Source of the DNA: Maribacter sp. | GTDB lineage: Bacteria; Bacteroidota; Bacteroidia; Flavobacteriales; Flavobacteriaceae | Length of the DNA stretch: 64,000 nucleotides | Assembly (NCBI GenBank): GCA_011050675.1 | Contig: DRFI01000020.1 | Coordinates: 496,001 to 560,000 of the forward strand | Direction: 5' to 3' | In this document: positions 8,113 to 17,716 of the stretch, piece after piece | Numbering within the stretch: position 1 is the first letter of the stretch | Layout: every line of letters begins with the position of its first letter | Position numbers and translations under genes: made by a program | Notes under the pieces: model-generated | The model's input: only the letters and a program-made list of their open reading frames with translations | Databases searched by the model: none | What the model was told of the DNA's origin: nothing

Positions 8113-9738
8113 CTATAAACCCCAAAGTTTAAACGGGTTTTTGGTTTCTGCTTCTTTTGCTTCAATAAGAGGCTTGTCTACCATAACCTTGTATGTTGGG
8201 TCTTCCATAACATTTACCTCAATAATTTCTTCAGCATCTGCTAATAAGCGAATGCAATCCCTACTTAAATGGCGTAGATGAAGCTTTTTACCTACTTTGG
8301 CATAACGTTCTGTTATCTTATTTAAGGCTTCTATACCGCTCATATCAGTAACACGGCTTTCTTTAAAATCGATGATTACTTCATTAGGATCCCCTTGAAC
8401 ATCGAATTTTTCATTAAAAAGTGTCGTAGAACCGAAGAATAAAGGTCCGTAGATCTCGTAATGCTTTACGCCTGCTTCATCAACGTATTTTCTAGCTCTA
8501 ATTCTTTTGGCACTTTCCCAAGCAAATACCAATGCTGAAATTATTACCCCTATCAATACAGCTAACGCCAAATTGTGTAAAACCACAGTAATTAAAGTAA
8601 CCAATATCATTACAAAAATATCTGATTTAGGCATTCTTCTAAAAGCCTTAAAACTTGCCCATTCGAATGTGCCAATAGCAACCATAACCATAACCCCAAC
8701 CAATGCTGCTATCGGAACAAGCTCTATTACTGGTGCTCCAAACAATATGATTAACAATATAGTCAATGAAGCAATTATTCCAGACAACCGTGCTCGTGAA
8801 CCTGCCGATAGGTTAACTAAAGTTTGTGCAATCATTGGACAACCACCCATTCCTCCAAAAAATCCATTTAATATATTTGCTCCGCCTTGTGCCAAGCATT
8901 CTCTGTTACTATTTCCTTTTGTACCAGTAATCTCATCTACCAAGTTCAGCGTAAGCAATCCTTCTGTAAGTCCAACTGCTGCCATTATTAATCCGTAAGG
9001 CAAAATAATTTTAAAGGCTTCTAATGTAAAAGGAATAGTTGGTATATGAAAAGAAGGTAAAGACCCACTAAGCGACTTTAGTTCTTCTCCTGGTAACGTA
9101 TCTTGATTAATAATATCTACTACTTGTTTGGTATCTATATTTAAAAAATACACTACAACAAACACCACAATAATCCCTATTAATGAAGCAGGAACTGCTT
9201 TGGTAATTTTGGGAACAAAAACAATTATTGCAATTGTAAACAACACCAAGCCAACCATAGTATACATTGCAGGACCAGTAAGCCAAACTGCAGCATCTCC
9301 TACCCCAACTTTAAATTGGTCCATTTGCGCCATAAAAATAATAATCGCCAAACCGTTAACAAACCCAAACATAACGGGCTGAGGAACTAAACGAATGAAT
9401 TTACCAAGCTTTAAAAAACCTACAATCAATTGAAAAACACCTGCCAAAGCAACTGCTGCAAAAACATATTCTAAACCATGAGAATTCATTAAAGCCATCA
9501 GTACAACCACGGTTGCACCAGCTCCACCGGAAATTAGCCCAGGTCTGCCACCGAATATTGCTGTAACCAATCCCATAATAAAAGCACCATACAAACCTAC
9601 TAATGGTGAAAATCCTGCAAGAATTGCAAACATCAATGATTCTGGAATCATTGTCATCGCGACCGTTAATCCCGCTAAAATTTCATTTTTATAATCTACT
9701 TTTTGTGTGAAATCGAATAAATTGAAAACCTTCGCCAT
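8113..9738 (-). CDS. SulP-family anion transporter with STAS domain
   Basis: This 541-residue inner-membrane protein opens with the SulP signature (AGLTVAMTMIPESLMFAILAG) and has about 12 helices, including the LAQGGANILNGFFGGMGGCP loop. The C-terminal STAS domain (about 425-520) holds the conserved DMSGIEAL phosphorylation-type motif. SulP proteins carry sulfate, bicarbonate or other anions; no sulfate-assimilation genes are nearby, so the substrate is open. Two other SulP genes occur at 45.4 and 48.7 kb, but this copy is separate from them and has no carbonic anhydrase partner. Confidence 0.88.
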   Translation of the reverse strand: MAKVFNLFDFTQKVDYKNEILAGLTVAMTMIPESLMFAILAGFSPLVGLYGAFIMGLVTAIFGGRPGLISGGAGATVVVLMALMNSHGLEYVFAAVALAGVFQLIVGFLKLGKFIRLVPQPVMFGFVNGLAIIIFMAQMDQFKVGVGDAAVWLTGPAMYTMVGLVLFTIAIIVFVPKITKAVPASLIGIIVVFVVVYFLNIDTKQVVDIINQDTLPGEELKSLSGSLPSFHIPTIPFTLEAFKIILPYGLIMAAVGLTEGLLTLNLVDEITGTKGNSNRECLAQGGANILNGFFGGMGGCPMIAQTLVNLSAGSRARLSGIIASLTILLIILFGAPVIELVPIAALVGVMVMVAIGTFEWASFKAFRRMPKSDIFVMILVTLITVVLHNLALAVLIGVIISALVFAWESAKRIRARKYVDEAGVKHYEIYGPLFFGSTTLFNEKFDVQGDPNEVIIDFKESRVTDMSGIEALNKITERYAKVGKKLHLRHLSRDCIRLLADAEEIIEVNVMEDPTYKVMVDKPLIEAKEAETKNPFKLWGL

Positions 9739-9760
9739 GTACCTCTAACTTTAAAGGGCG

Positions 9761-9794
9761 CAAAAATAGTAATATTTAACGGCCTCACCACAAA
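9761..9794 (-). promoter_or_regulatory. Putative Bacteroidota promoter for the SulP gene
   Basis: On the minus strand, TATTTTTG (9768-9761) fits the TAnnTTTG -7 box and lies 22 bases from the SulP ATG. A TTTG (9794-9791) stands 22 bases upstream of it, slightly longer than the usual 19-base spacer. Confidence 0.45.
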
Positions 9795-9821
9795 CCTGCT
9801 AATTATTACCAAATTATCTGT

Positions 9822-10796
9822 CTACCAGTCTTTTAATCCAAGTAATCTCTCTCCTAACGGTGATAGTTTAGCGGTATCATATTTGGTTTGCTCCCATTTA
9901 CGCGGATCACCAGGAAATGCGTAGCCTTCTGGTGCTATTCTATTCTTCCATGAGTTAATTCTCCAATTTTTAATAGCATCGTTCTCAGGCTCAGCAGGCA
10001 TCATTGAAATGTATTGTGCAATACGCACTTTATCTTTGGACTTATTGGGTCTAATACCATGTGGTTCGGTACTATTGAAAATCAACAAATCTCCTGCATT
10101 CATTTTTACTTTCACAATTTTATCTTCCAAACCATCTAAAGAAGGTTGAAAACGGTCTCGATCATCTGGTTGTGTTAATTTCCAAGAATCATAATTTCTA
10201 TATAACCATGGAATACATTGAAATCCACCCATATTCTCATCTTCTTGATTGGCAAGAGCCAAAACGCCTTGAACATTTTGTGGCTTGGATTCTGGATCAT
10301 AATCCCAATGAATAAATCCCTTCTTTTCTACTCCTTTGGGTAATGGAAAATTAAGATTGGCGCGATCAATAGTTACCCATAATTTCTCTGTTCCCCATAC
10401 ATCTACAAAAGCATCATATACTCTTTGCGTTTGTCTATTATTCCATAAATATTGGTGATTATATACCTCAACCATACCCGTACCAACAAGTTCTTTCATT
10501 TGCATTTCTGAACGTGGAGGAGCATACCAAGTAGAGGCATCATTAGGGTTTTTCTCATCAAATTCCCAAAGAAAATCAGCCGTTGTCTTTACCTGTTCTA
10601 AAGGCACAGCATTTTTAATGACAATGTACCCGTACTCTATCCAAAACTTCCAATCATCTTCACTAAGTATACGAAGCGATTTTCCATTAGAACGATCATT
10701 TAATCTTTGTTTACTACTAGTAGCGGTAGATGGATTTCCTGGTATATTTTCATGCGCTATATTACCTTGCTCTACTTTAGTATTTTTCTGTTGCAT
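9822..10796 (-). CDS. Phytanoyl-CoA dioxygenase (PhyH)-family Fe(II)/2-oxoglutarate oxygenase
   Basis: From the ATG at 10796 the protein is 324 residues. The iron-binding facial triad is visible as HWDYDP (His163, Asp165) and PHGIRP (His246), with Arg258 in VRIAQY as the likely 2-oxoglutarate anchor. The frame runs 17 codons further upstream (10847), but those residues are not family-like. It is a cytoplasmic hydroxylase of unknown substrate. The divergent AraC-type regulator 145 bases away has an N-terminal cupin sensor and is the likely controller, which points to a catabolic or osmolyte substrate. Confidence 0.82.
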   Translation of the reverse strand: MQQKNTKVEQGNIAHENIPGNPSTATSSKQRLNDRSNGKSLRILSEDDWKFWIEYGYIVIKNAVPLEQVKTTADFLWEFDEKNPNDASTWYAPPRSEMQMKELVGTGMVEVYNHQYLWNNRQTQRVYDAFVDVWGTEKLWVTIDRANLNFPLPKGVEKKGFIHWDYDPESKPQNVQGVLALANQEDENMGGFQCIPWLYRNYDSWKLTQPDDRDRFQPSLDGLEDKIVKVKMNAGDLLIFNSTEPHGIRPNKSKDKVRIAQYISMMPAEPENDAIKNWRINSWKNRIAPEGYAFPGDPRKWEQTKYDTAKLSPLGERLLGLKDW

Positions 10797-10941
10797 AATA
10801 AAATAATTATAGAAATTGCGTTTTATAAAACTACTGAGCATTAGCAACTTAAACTACCGTGATATTAACCAATATTTGAACAATATTGATTTTCTGAGTG
10901 CTACACACTTAAATTATATGCAATTTTGTTACATTTAGCGA

Positions 10942-11790
10942 ATGAAGATTGAACTAGAAACCATCGACCCCAACTCTAAAAGTCCGTTCAGGCTTTTACA
11001 TGACCCCAAGCTGAGCCATCTTTTCTTTTGGCATTTTCATCCAGAATATGAGCTAGTATATATTGAAGATGCAAATGGAACTAGACATGTTGGCGACCAC
11101 ATTTCTGAATATGAAGAAACAGACTTAGTCCTTATAGGATCTAATATTCCTCACTTAAATTTTGACTACGGTGTTAAGACAGATTACCGTAAGGAAGTTT
11201 TACATATAAAACCTAGTTTTAAGAACTCCTTTGTTGACCCTTTACCAGAATTACAAAGCCTAAATAGATTATTAGATTTATCACGATATGGAATTGCTTT
11301 TCATGGGGAAACAAAGAAAGAAGTAGGCAAATTATTAAAGGAACTTCATACCCTTAAACCTTTTGAATATTTCATGGCTATTATGAGTATTCTTAAAAGA
11401 CTATCGCAAAGTAATGAGTTCGAATTACTCCATAAGAAGCCTTATAAAAATAGATACAGTAAAAAGGAACAAAGTAGAATACGTGATATTTACGCATTAA
11501 TCGACGAACGCTACCAAGGTAAAATTTCAGTAGATGAAGTAGCTAAATTCTGTAATTTAACAAAACCAGCGTTTTGCCGATATTTTAAAAAAGCTACTGG
11601 CAGTACTTTTATAGAGTTTTTAAATCAATATCGAATTAGCCAGTCTAAGCGAATGTTACTTACTGGAAAGAATGTAACCGAAACATGCTTTGAATGTGGT
11701 TTTGAAAGCCTATCATACTTCAATAGAACATTTAAAAAGGTAACAGGGGAAAATCCATCTGCGTTTAAAAAAAGATTACAGGCCAATTAA
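10942..11790 (+). CDS. AraC-family transcriptional regulator with cupin sensor
   Basis: The 282-residue protein has an N-terminal cupin-like domain (LFFWHFHPEYELVYIEDANG, then DLVLIGSNIPHLNFDYG) and a C-terminal AraC double helix-turn-helix (about 178-279) with DEVAKFCNLTKPAFCRYFKK and CFECGFESLSYFNRTFKK. This is the usual sugar- or small-molecule-responsive activator layout. It is divergent from the PhyH-family dioxygenase, the most likely target. The stop is followed by an unexplained reading frame in another register (see findings). Confidence 0.88.
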   Translation: MKIELETIDPNSKSPFRLLHDPKLSHLFFWHFHPEYELVYIEDANGTRHVGDHISEYEETDLVLIGSNIPHLNFDYGVKTDYRKEVLHIKPSFKNSFVDPLPELQSLNRLLDLSRYGIAFHGETKKEVGKLLKELHTLKPFEYFMAIMSILKRLSQSNEFELLHKKPYKNRYSKKEQSRIRDIYALIDERYQGKISVDEVAKFCNLTKPAFCRYFKKATGSTFIEFLNQYRISQSKRMLLTGKNVTETCFECGFESLSYFNRTFKKVTGENPSAFKKRLQAN

Positions 11791-11887
11791 ATGAAGCATC
11801 ATTAAATGCAATAGAGGAAACCTATGAAGTGAAACCATATTATTTTAAAGGGAGATTATTCAACTACACATCTTCTAAAAAATAACT

Positions 11888-12415
11888 ATGGAAATTTTTG
11901 ACCCTCTTTCTTTGAAAACCGTTTTACAAATGTGTACAGCGGCTGTTTTTATCTATTTGTATATCATGTTCATCACTAGGGTAACTGGTAAAAGGACATT
12001 CGCTAAAATGACAAGTTTCGATTTTGCTGTTACTATAGCAATGGGATCCATTCTTGCCGATGCAGTAAACAAACCTATTTCTAGTTTAATGCCAGCAATC
12101 GTCTCACTTGCTCTTTTAGCAGGATTACAAGCCTTATTCGCAAAAATACTATCATCTTCTAACAGAGCTCAAAAAGCAATAACAAATACTCCTATTCTAT
12201 TAATGAAGAACGGGACTATTCTCAGAGAGAATCTAAATAAGGCTTTGGTTAGCCAAGCTGATTTAATGGGGAAATTACGAGAGGCTAATGTTTTACAATT
12301 ATCTCAAGTAAAAGCAGTCATATTTGAAACAACAGGGGATATTTCAGTTTTACATTCAGAAAACCCTATAGATATTGATGCTATTATTATGGAGGATGTT
12401 AAATCTGATACTTAA
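11888..12415 (+). CDS. DUF421/YetF-family membrane protein
   Basis: A 175-residue protein with three N-terminal membrane helices (about 13-32, 42-60, 65-85) and a cytoplasmic C-terminal domain. RVTGKRTFAKMTSFDFAVTIAMGS is the hallmark segment of DUF421 (here cited in two blocks: RVTGKRTFAKM and TSFDFAVTIAMGS). The C-terminal half carries the usual ILMKNGTILRENL and ALVSQADLMGKLREANV motifs. YetF-type proteins are implicated in spore and membrane biology in Bacillus; the role here is unknown. Confidence 0.83.
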   Translation: MEIFDPLSLKTVLQMCTAAVFIYLYIMFITRVTGKRTFAKMTSFDFAVTIAMGSILADAVNKPISSLMPAIVSLALLAGLQALFAKILSSSNRAQKAITNTPILLMKNGTILRENLNKALVSQADLMGKLREANVLQLSQVKAVIFETTGDISVLHSENPIDIDAIIMEDVKSDT

Positions 12416-12442
12416 AAAACACCCTACTCAAACTGAATAGGG
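12413..12442 (-). terminator. Rho-independent terminator for the lipoprotein gene
   Basis: A stem with one mismatch (12422-12430 with 12434-12442, CCCTA and TAGGG at its base) and a 3-base loop is followed on the minus strand by a run of T (12420-12413). It lies 26 bases beyond the stop of the minus-strand lipoprotein gene and overlaps the end of the DUF421 gene. Confidence 0.7.
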
Positions 12443-12468
12443 CATTCTTAAGACAATCAACTTAAAAA

Positions 12469-13383
12469 CTATTTTACTTTCTTCCGTTTTACATCCATTG
12501 TAGGATTGGAAGATTTAATTCTTTTCTTGCTTTCTGAGCCTTTGGCAGATTTTAAATACTCTTGATATCCTCTGCCTTTAAACTCATACGTTGTTCCGCT
12601 ATCTGAGTGATATAATTCTATAGTACTATCATTTATCACATATAATTCAAAGTAATCATCACCCATAAAATCATAATCTAAAGTCAATGTTTTTAATGAA
12701 TCGTCACCCTGTACATCATACACCTGATAATCACCTTCAAAATCCCACTGTAAATTAGAAACACTCGTATTCGGTGCATCTAAAGAAGACCTAAAAAAAC
12801 TTGGTAAAAACTGTACGTAATTTTCATTATCAAAATCATTTAAAGCGCCTGTTTCACTGGTATAGATTTTCTCCCAAGCATCATATTCTTGTATGAAGTA
12901 GTTGATATTATCATAGAATACCGTGTCATAATCAAAATTATTAATCTGATATCCCTTCAAATAATAAGAAGTGTCTGTACTGGCATCGTACAACTCAATA
13001 GTATTATTATTAATAGCATAAACTTCTAAAAACCAAGACCCTTCGATATCATGATTAATATCTACAGTACCTCTAAGGGTACCATACGTACCTACATCGA
13101 TACCATAACCGCCACCTGTTTTACCTATACCAACGATATTATTATTTGCATATAATACACCGCGATCAAAAGAAACCGTAAACGCTCTTTGTAAAAAAGG
13201 AACCTCGCCGTTACCACGTGTTGCATTTATATCGACATACCAAAGATCATAGCTTTGTAGAACTTGATCTGTATTAAAAGCTGACTCTTCTATAAAATCA
13301 TCTTCAATAATTACTTCTGTATAACAAGAAACCATTAAAGTGGCTAAAAGGAAATATCCTGTGAGTAGTTTTATTGTTTTCAT
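12469..13383 (-). CDS. Uncharacterised lipoprotein with two internal repeats
   Basis: A 304-residue protein with a lipoprotein signal (lipobox MVSC, Cys20). It appears to be two copies of one beta-rich domain, about residues 45-146 and 167-272. The copies align at their ends: FLEVYAINNNTIELYDAS...YYLKGYQ in the first and YFELYVINDSTIELYHSD...YEFKGRGYQ in the second. It is acidic apart from a basic tail (SKKRIK...VKRKKVK). No enzyme motif was seen. It is a single gene with its own terminator and is probably a surface or periplasmic lipoprotein of Flavobacteriia. Confidence 0.75.
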   Translation of the reverse strand: MKTIKLLTGYFLLATLMVSCYTEVIIEDDFIEESAFNTDQVLQSYDLWYVDINATRGNGEVPFLQRAFTVSFDRGVLYANNNIVGIGKTGGGYGIDVGTYGTLRGTVDINHDIEGSWFLEVYAINNNTIELYDASTDTSYYLKGYQINNFDYDTVFYDNINYFIQEYDAWEKIYTSETGALNDFDNENYVQFLPSFFRSSLDAPNTSVSNLQWDFEGDYQVYDVQGDDSLKTLTLDYDFMGDDYFELYVINDSTIELYHSDSGTTYEFKGRGYQEYLKSAKGSESKKRIKSSNPTMDVKRKKVK

Positions 13384-13461
13384 ATGATTTCATTTTAAAT
13401 ATCTAGTATGTAGAAACAATCTCTGTGCCAATTTTTATTTAAGACTGATACGTTACTAATA

Positions 13462-13489
13462 TTGAGCATCTAAATATTTGGTAAATTTG
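13462..13489 (+). promoter_or_regulatory. Bacteroidota promoter of gpsA
   Basis: TTG (13462-13464), a 17-base spacer and TAAATTTG (13482-13489) match the Bacteroidota sigma-A consensus. The box ends only four bases before the first ATG (13494), so translation from 13494 would be almost leaderless; the ATG at 13506 is the more likely start. Confidence 0.65.
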
Positions 13490-13493
13490 CAAC

Positions 13494-14495
13494 ATGGACA
13501 AGGATATGAAATTTGCAGTTTTAGGTGGCGGAAGTTGGGCTACGGCTATTGTTAAGATGTTGACTAACAACCAAAAACAAGTAGGTTGGTATATGAGAAA
13601 TACCGATGCTATTGAACATCTAAAAACTCAAAAACACAATCCAAATTACCTTACTTCGGTAGAATTTAAACCTGAGCAATTACTCTTAACTAGTGATATT
13701 AATGAAGCGGTAGACAATGCAGATGTATTAATTTTTGCAATTCCTTCTGCTTTTTTAGTAGGTGAATTAGAAAATTTGACCACTTCTTTAAAAGACAAAA
13801 TAATTTTTTCTGCGATTAAGGGTATTGTCCCTGAATCTGGATTAATTGTTGGAGAGCATTTTCATGAAGCTTATAAAATACCATTTGATCACATTGGTGT
13901 TATCACTGGTCCATGCCATGCAGAGGAAGTTGCCATGGAACGCCTTTCATACTTAACCATTGCATGCGCAGATAAAGAAAAAGCCCAACTGATAGCGAAA
14001 AACTTATCTAGTAATTACATTAAAACGAATATTAGTAAGGATATCATTGGTACGGAATATGCCGCGATGCTAAAAAATATTTATGCGATTGCAGCTGGTA
14101 TAGCCCATGGTCTGGGATATGGAGATAATTTTCAAAGTGTTTTGATGAGCAATGCTATTCGTGAAATGAAACGCTACACCAAACGCATACATAACCTTGA
14201 CCGTAACATTAATAAATCTGCCTATTTAGGAGATTTATTGGTTACAGGATATTCAATTTTTAGTCGAAACAGAATGTTCGGTAATATGATTGGCAAAGGG
14301 TACACTGTAAAAAGTGCACAGATGGAAATGAGTATGATTGCTGAAGGATATTACGCTACGAAAAGTGCTTATAACATTAAAGAGAACTTTACCAAAAAGG
14401 TAAAAACACCCATTATAGACGCGGTCTACAAAGTTTTATATGAAAATAAAAATCCTAAAAAGGTATTCCACGATTTAACTGATAAACTAGATTAA
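13494..14495 (+). CDS. gpsA: NAD(P)-dependent glycerol-3-phosphate dehydrogenase
   Basis: GpsA reduces dihydroxyacetone phosphate to sn-glycerol 3-phosphate, the backbone for phospholipids. The Rossmann motif GGGSWATA is at residues 11-18, and the catalytic region TEYAAMLKNIYAIAAGIAHGL is present, here with the conserved Lys in AAMLKN. Length (333) is normal. A second in-frame ATG (13506, MKFAVLGG) fits both the family N terminus and the promoter position better. The catabolic G3P enzymes GlpD and GlpK lie 1.4-5 kb downstream on the other strand. Confidence 0.93.
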   Translation: MDKDMKFAVLGGGSWATAIVKMLTNNQKQVGWYMRNTDAIEHLKTQKHNPNYLTSVEFKPEQLLLTSDINEAVDNADVLIFAIPSAFLVGELENLTTSLKDKIIFSAIKGIVPESGLIVGEHFHEAYKIPFDHIGVITGPCHAEEVAMERLSYLTIACADKEKAQLIAKNLSSNYIKTNISKDIIGTEYAAMLKNIYAIAAGIAHGLGYGDNFQSVLMSNAIREMKRYTKRIHNLDRNINKSAYLGDLLVTGYSIFSRNRMFGNMIGKGYTVKSAQMEMSMIAEGYYATKSAYNIKENFTKKVKTPIIDAVYKVLYENKNPKKVFHDLTDKLD

Positions 14496-14535
14496 TTAAA
14501 GTTGTCTATCTTAGAATCAGCTAATCATCTTCTAT

Positions 14536-15927
14536 ATGCGCATATGGAAAATTTTTCTGTTTCTAATTATATGTACTGCCTGCAAACAAACTTTTAAAAA
14601 AGAGGTTTTAAGTGGCACTCTTAAGGTACCTGCTAACCGTGAAAAATTGGACTCACCTACAATGAGTCTTGCTTATAAAGTTTTAAAAGCAAAAAATATA
14701 GATTCCCTAAAATCTCCTATAGTTTATTTACAAGGCGGACCTGGAGGACCAACTTTGATTATGGAAAATTTCTGGAAGAACCACCCACTACGTAATGACC
14801 GAGATATTATATTAATGGACCAACGGGGAACAGGTTTATCTGAAGCAATTTGTATTGAATCTGGAGAGGATGCAATTTCTATTTTGAGAAAAAACCTTAA
14901 CAAGGAGGAAGAATTTTTAGCATTAAATAAGTTAATGGAAGATTGTAAAAATTCCTTAGCTCAAAAAGAAATTGATTTTGCCAAATTTACCAGTAAAGAA
15001 ATAGCAGCCGATTTTGAAGATTTACGAAAAAAACTAGGGTATGCTACTTGGAATCTCTTTGGAGGTTCTTACGGTTCGAGATTAGGGTTAACCATTATGC
15101 GAGATTATCCTAATAGTGTAAAAAGCGCTGTACTTTTTTCTGTATTCGCACCCGAAAATAATTTATTAACTGATCTTGGCAAGAATTTTGAAGATTCTCT
15201 ATTTGCTACTCTTGAACGCTGTAAAAACAATAAAGCATGTAGTGTCAGATTTCCTGATTTAAAATTGCGCTTGTTAACTGTTTTACGTGAATTGGAGAAC
15301 GATCCTCTAACGATATTTTTTGAAGAAGAAGAATTCATCTTAAACGCAAGAGATGCTGCTTTTTTAATAAAAATGATGTTATATGATCGCTCGTCAATCG
15401 GTTCAATACCTAAATTTATAGAAGCATTAGAAGATAGAAATAGTGAACCTATACTTGAAAAACTTAGCGATATAATACCCCTTTACAGAACAATTAATCT
15501 AGCCATGAGTTACTCTGTCATAGTTAATGAAGAGCTTCCTTTCACAGACAAAAATGAAGTTGACACCTTTTTCAAGACAAAATCTAATTTAGGAAATGAG
15601 TATTATCCTTTTGATTTAAATAGTTTAGAAAAATGGCACCCTTTTAGAGCGCCAACAATGGAGAATGAGCCTGTAATTTCCCAAATTCCTACTTTAATGG
15701 TTAGTGGTGATTTAGACCCCGTAACACCGGTTCGTTACGCAAAAGAAGTTTTAAAAAATTTAGAAAATGGTTATGGAGTCATCTTTCCAGATGACAGTCA
15801 CTCTTTATTTAACTCGTGCTTTTTTCAAATGACCGAAGATTTCTACAACGACCCCACCCTAAAACCAAATTCTGAATGTAGCTCAATAAGAAAACCTATT
15901 GAATGGAATCTATCACCTTCTCTCTAA
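14536..15927 (+). CDS. Exported alpha/beta hydrolase, TAP-like peptidase family
   Basis: This 463-residue protein has a hydrophobic N terminus ending in CTAC (possible lipobox, Cys16, but weak), so it is probably exported. The core is a proline-iminopeptidase/tripeptidyl aminopeptidase hydrolase: oxyanion motif GGPGGPT at 67-73, nucleophile GGSYGS with Ser178, a late Asp in SGDLDPVTP and the His in DDSHSLF. The C-terminal block fits the TAP domain. It likely trims peptides in the periplasm. Its last 15 bases overlap the convergent glpD gene. Confidence 0.82.
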   Translation: MRIWKIFLFLIICTACKQTFKKEVLSGTLKVPANREKLDSPTMSLAYKVLKAKNIDSLKSPIVYLQGGPGGPTLIMENFWKNHPLRNDRDIILMDQRGTGLSEAICIESGEDAISILRKNLNKEEEFLALNKLMEDCKNSLAQKEIDFAKFTSKEIAADFEDLRKKLGYATWNLFGGSYGSRLGLTIMRDYPNSVKSAVLFSVFAPENNLLTDLGKNFEDSLFATLERCKNNKACSVRFPDLKLRLLTVLRELENDPLTIFFEEEEFILNARDAAFLIKMMLYDRSSIGSIPKFIEALEDRNSEPILEKLSDIIPLYRTINLAMSYSVIVNEELPFTDKNEVDTFFKTKSNLGNEYYPFDLNSLEKWHPFRAPTMENEPVISQIPTLMVSGDLDPVTPVRYAKEVLKNLENGYGVIFPDDSHSLFNSCFFQMTEDFYNDPTLKPNSECSSIRKPIEWNLSPSL

Positions 15928-17580
15928 AGAAAAATCTGAATGCTCTTTTAGTTCTGCTTTAAGTGTTGTTCTCCATTCTTCAACTTTAGCATCGTCGGTG
16001 CCAAATCCTGTTTTAAACTCCGCTAACAAAGGTTCCATAAGAGTTCTAACACTGTCAATATCGAAATACAATCTACCCGTTCTTCTTATAAAGAAGTCCA
16101 TTGGGTTCTGTACCATTTCAAAATCGATACCAAATGCTAGTTCTGCCTTTGCTAAACGTACATACTTATCATCTTCAACTATTGAAGCATAATTTTCAAG
16201 AATTTTAGTGGTCTGTTTTCCATAATTCGTTACCAAGAACCAAGCATCATGTTTGGTAAAACCATCTTCTTTTATTTCACTATACACCTGGTTAATGTAT
16301 TTTTTAACGTGTTTGAATTTCTTGAAATTATCGTTTCCACATAAAAATATCTTCTCTGTGTAACATTCTTTTAATTCAATATCGTGTTCCTCTTCCATCT
16401 TCTTGGCAATACGGTCTACCACTCTTTCCGCCATTTTACGGTAACCTGTTAACTTACCACCTGCAATACTTATTAAGCCAGTATCTGACACGAAAATCTC
16501 GTCTTTTCTTGATAATTCTGAAGCAGATTTACCTTCCTCATGTATTAACGGGCGTAAACCTGCCCAAGAAGAAACAATATCATCTAACTCCAAATTAATA
16601 TCTGGAAACATGTTATTAACCGCTGAAATTAAATAAATAGCATCGGCAATATCTGTTGTTACTTTATCTTTGTTATCATTATAGTTCGTATCGGTAGTAC
16701 CTACATATGTAATTTTACCTCTTGGTATAGCGAACATCATTCTACCATCTGGGATATCAAAATACACAGATTGTTTTACTGGTAATTTCTCATACGGGAA
16801 GACCAAATGGACACCTTTGGTCAAATGAAGTTGTTTTCCTTTTTTAGAATTGTTTAGCCCTCTTAAATCATCTACCCATGGGCCAGCCGCACTGATTACA
16901 TACTTAGATTTAATAGTAAATTCTTCGCCTGTAATCTCATCTGTTGCCTTTACTCCGGCAACTTTCTCATTCTCATATATAAACTCGTTCACTTTGGCAT
17001 AATTCAATGCCTGTGCTCCAAATAGTAAACTTGTTTTAATGTTTTCAATAGTTAATCGGGCGTCATCTGTTCTATATTCGGCATAATATCCCGCACCGTT
17101 TAAAATCTTTTTAGGTAACAAAGGCTCCAATTTCATGGCCTCCTTCTTTTCTATCATTTTTCGTTTATCGTCTCCAGATACTTGAGCCAGAATATCATAA
17201 ACTTTAAGACCAATAGATGTTAACCATTTACCATAAGAGCCATTTTCAATTAACGGTAATAACATCTTCTCTGGCAATACTAAATGCGGCGCTAATTTAT
17301 GTACAATTGCACGTTCAGAACCCACTTCTTTTACCAACCAAAAATCGAATTGCTTTAAATAACGAAGCCCACCATGAATTAATTTAGTTGACTTACTACT
17401 AGTTCCAGAAGCAAAATCGCCTTTTTCTAGCAACGCGACTTTTAATCCGCGAGATGCAGCATCTAAGGCTATACCACCTCCTGTAATTCCACCGCCTATA
17501 ACCACTAAATCAAAATCTTCAGATTTTAGATTATCTATTGTTTTTTGGCGTTCCAAATTGGTGAATTTTATATATTTCAT
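15913..17580 (-). CDS. glpD: Glycerol-3-phosphate dehydrogenase, FAD-dependent
   Basis: GlpD oxidises glycerol 3-phosphate to dihydroxyacetone phosphate and passes electrons to quinone at the membrane. The FAD site VIGGGITGGGIALDAASRG is at about 27-45, followed by the family blocks FASGTSSKSTKLIHGGLRYL and the second Gly-rich DTGLISIAGGKLTGYRKMA. A C-terminal alpha domain (about 390-530) completes a full-length 555-residue protein. It follows glpK on the minus strand with a 136-base gap and is probably co-expressed. Confidence 0.94.
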   Translation of the reverse strand: MKYIKFTNLERQKTIDNLKSEDFDLVVIGGGITGGGIALDAASRGLKVALLEKGDFASGTSSKSTKLIHGGLRYLKQFDFWLVKEVGSERAIVHKLAPHLVLPEKMLLPLIENGSYGKWLTSIGLKVYDILAQVSGDDKRKMIEKKEAMKLEPLLPKKILNGAGYYAEYRTDDARLTIENIKTSLLFGAQALNYAKVNEFIYENEKVAGVKATDEITGEEFTIKSKYVISAAGPWVDDLRGLNNSKKGKQLHLTKGVHLVFPYEKLPVKQSVYFDIPDGRMMFAIPRGKITYVGTTDTNYNDNKDKVTTDIADAIYLISAVNNMFPDINLELDDIVSSWAGLRPLIHEEGKSASELSRKDEIFVSDTGLISIAGGKLTGYRKMAERVVDRIAKKMEEEHDIELKECYTEKIFLCGNDNFKKFKHVKKYINQVYSEIKEDGFTKHDAWFLVTNYGKQTTKILENYASIVEDDKYVRLAKAELAFGIDFEMVQNPMDFFIRRTGRLYFDIDSVRTLMEPLLAEFKTGFGTDDAKVEEWRTTLKAELKEHSDFSLERR

Positions 17581-17716
17581 CAGTAGAGGTCTATTTAATT
17601 TTTCAACGAATTAACAGTCGTTATTTAAAGGGTACTTATGTTATGAAAGCAAAGTTAAAGCCGATTACTTTCTATTCTATGCTCTAAAGAATTAAAAAAT
17701 TGTAAAATTGATTCGT

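Noticed and set aside
8507-8998. 163-codon open frame on the plus strand opposite the SulP gene
   Set aside because: It is a shadow of the SulP coding strand; its translation is Ile/Thr/Asn-rich with no motif and the opposite frame is a full SulP protein.
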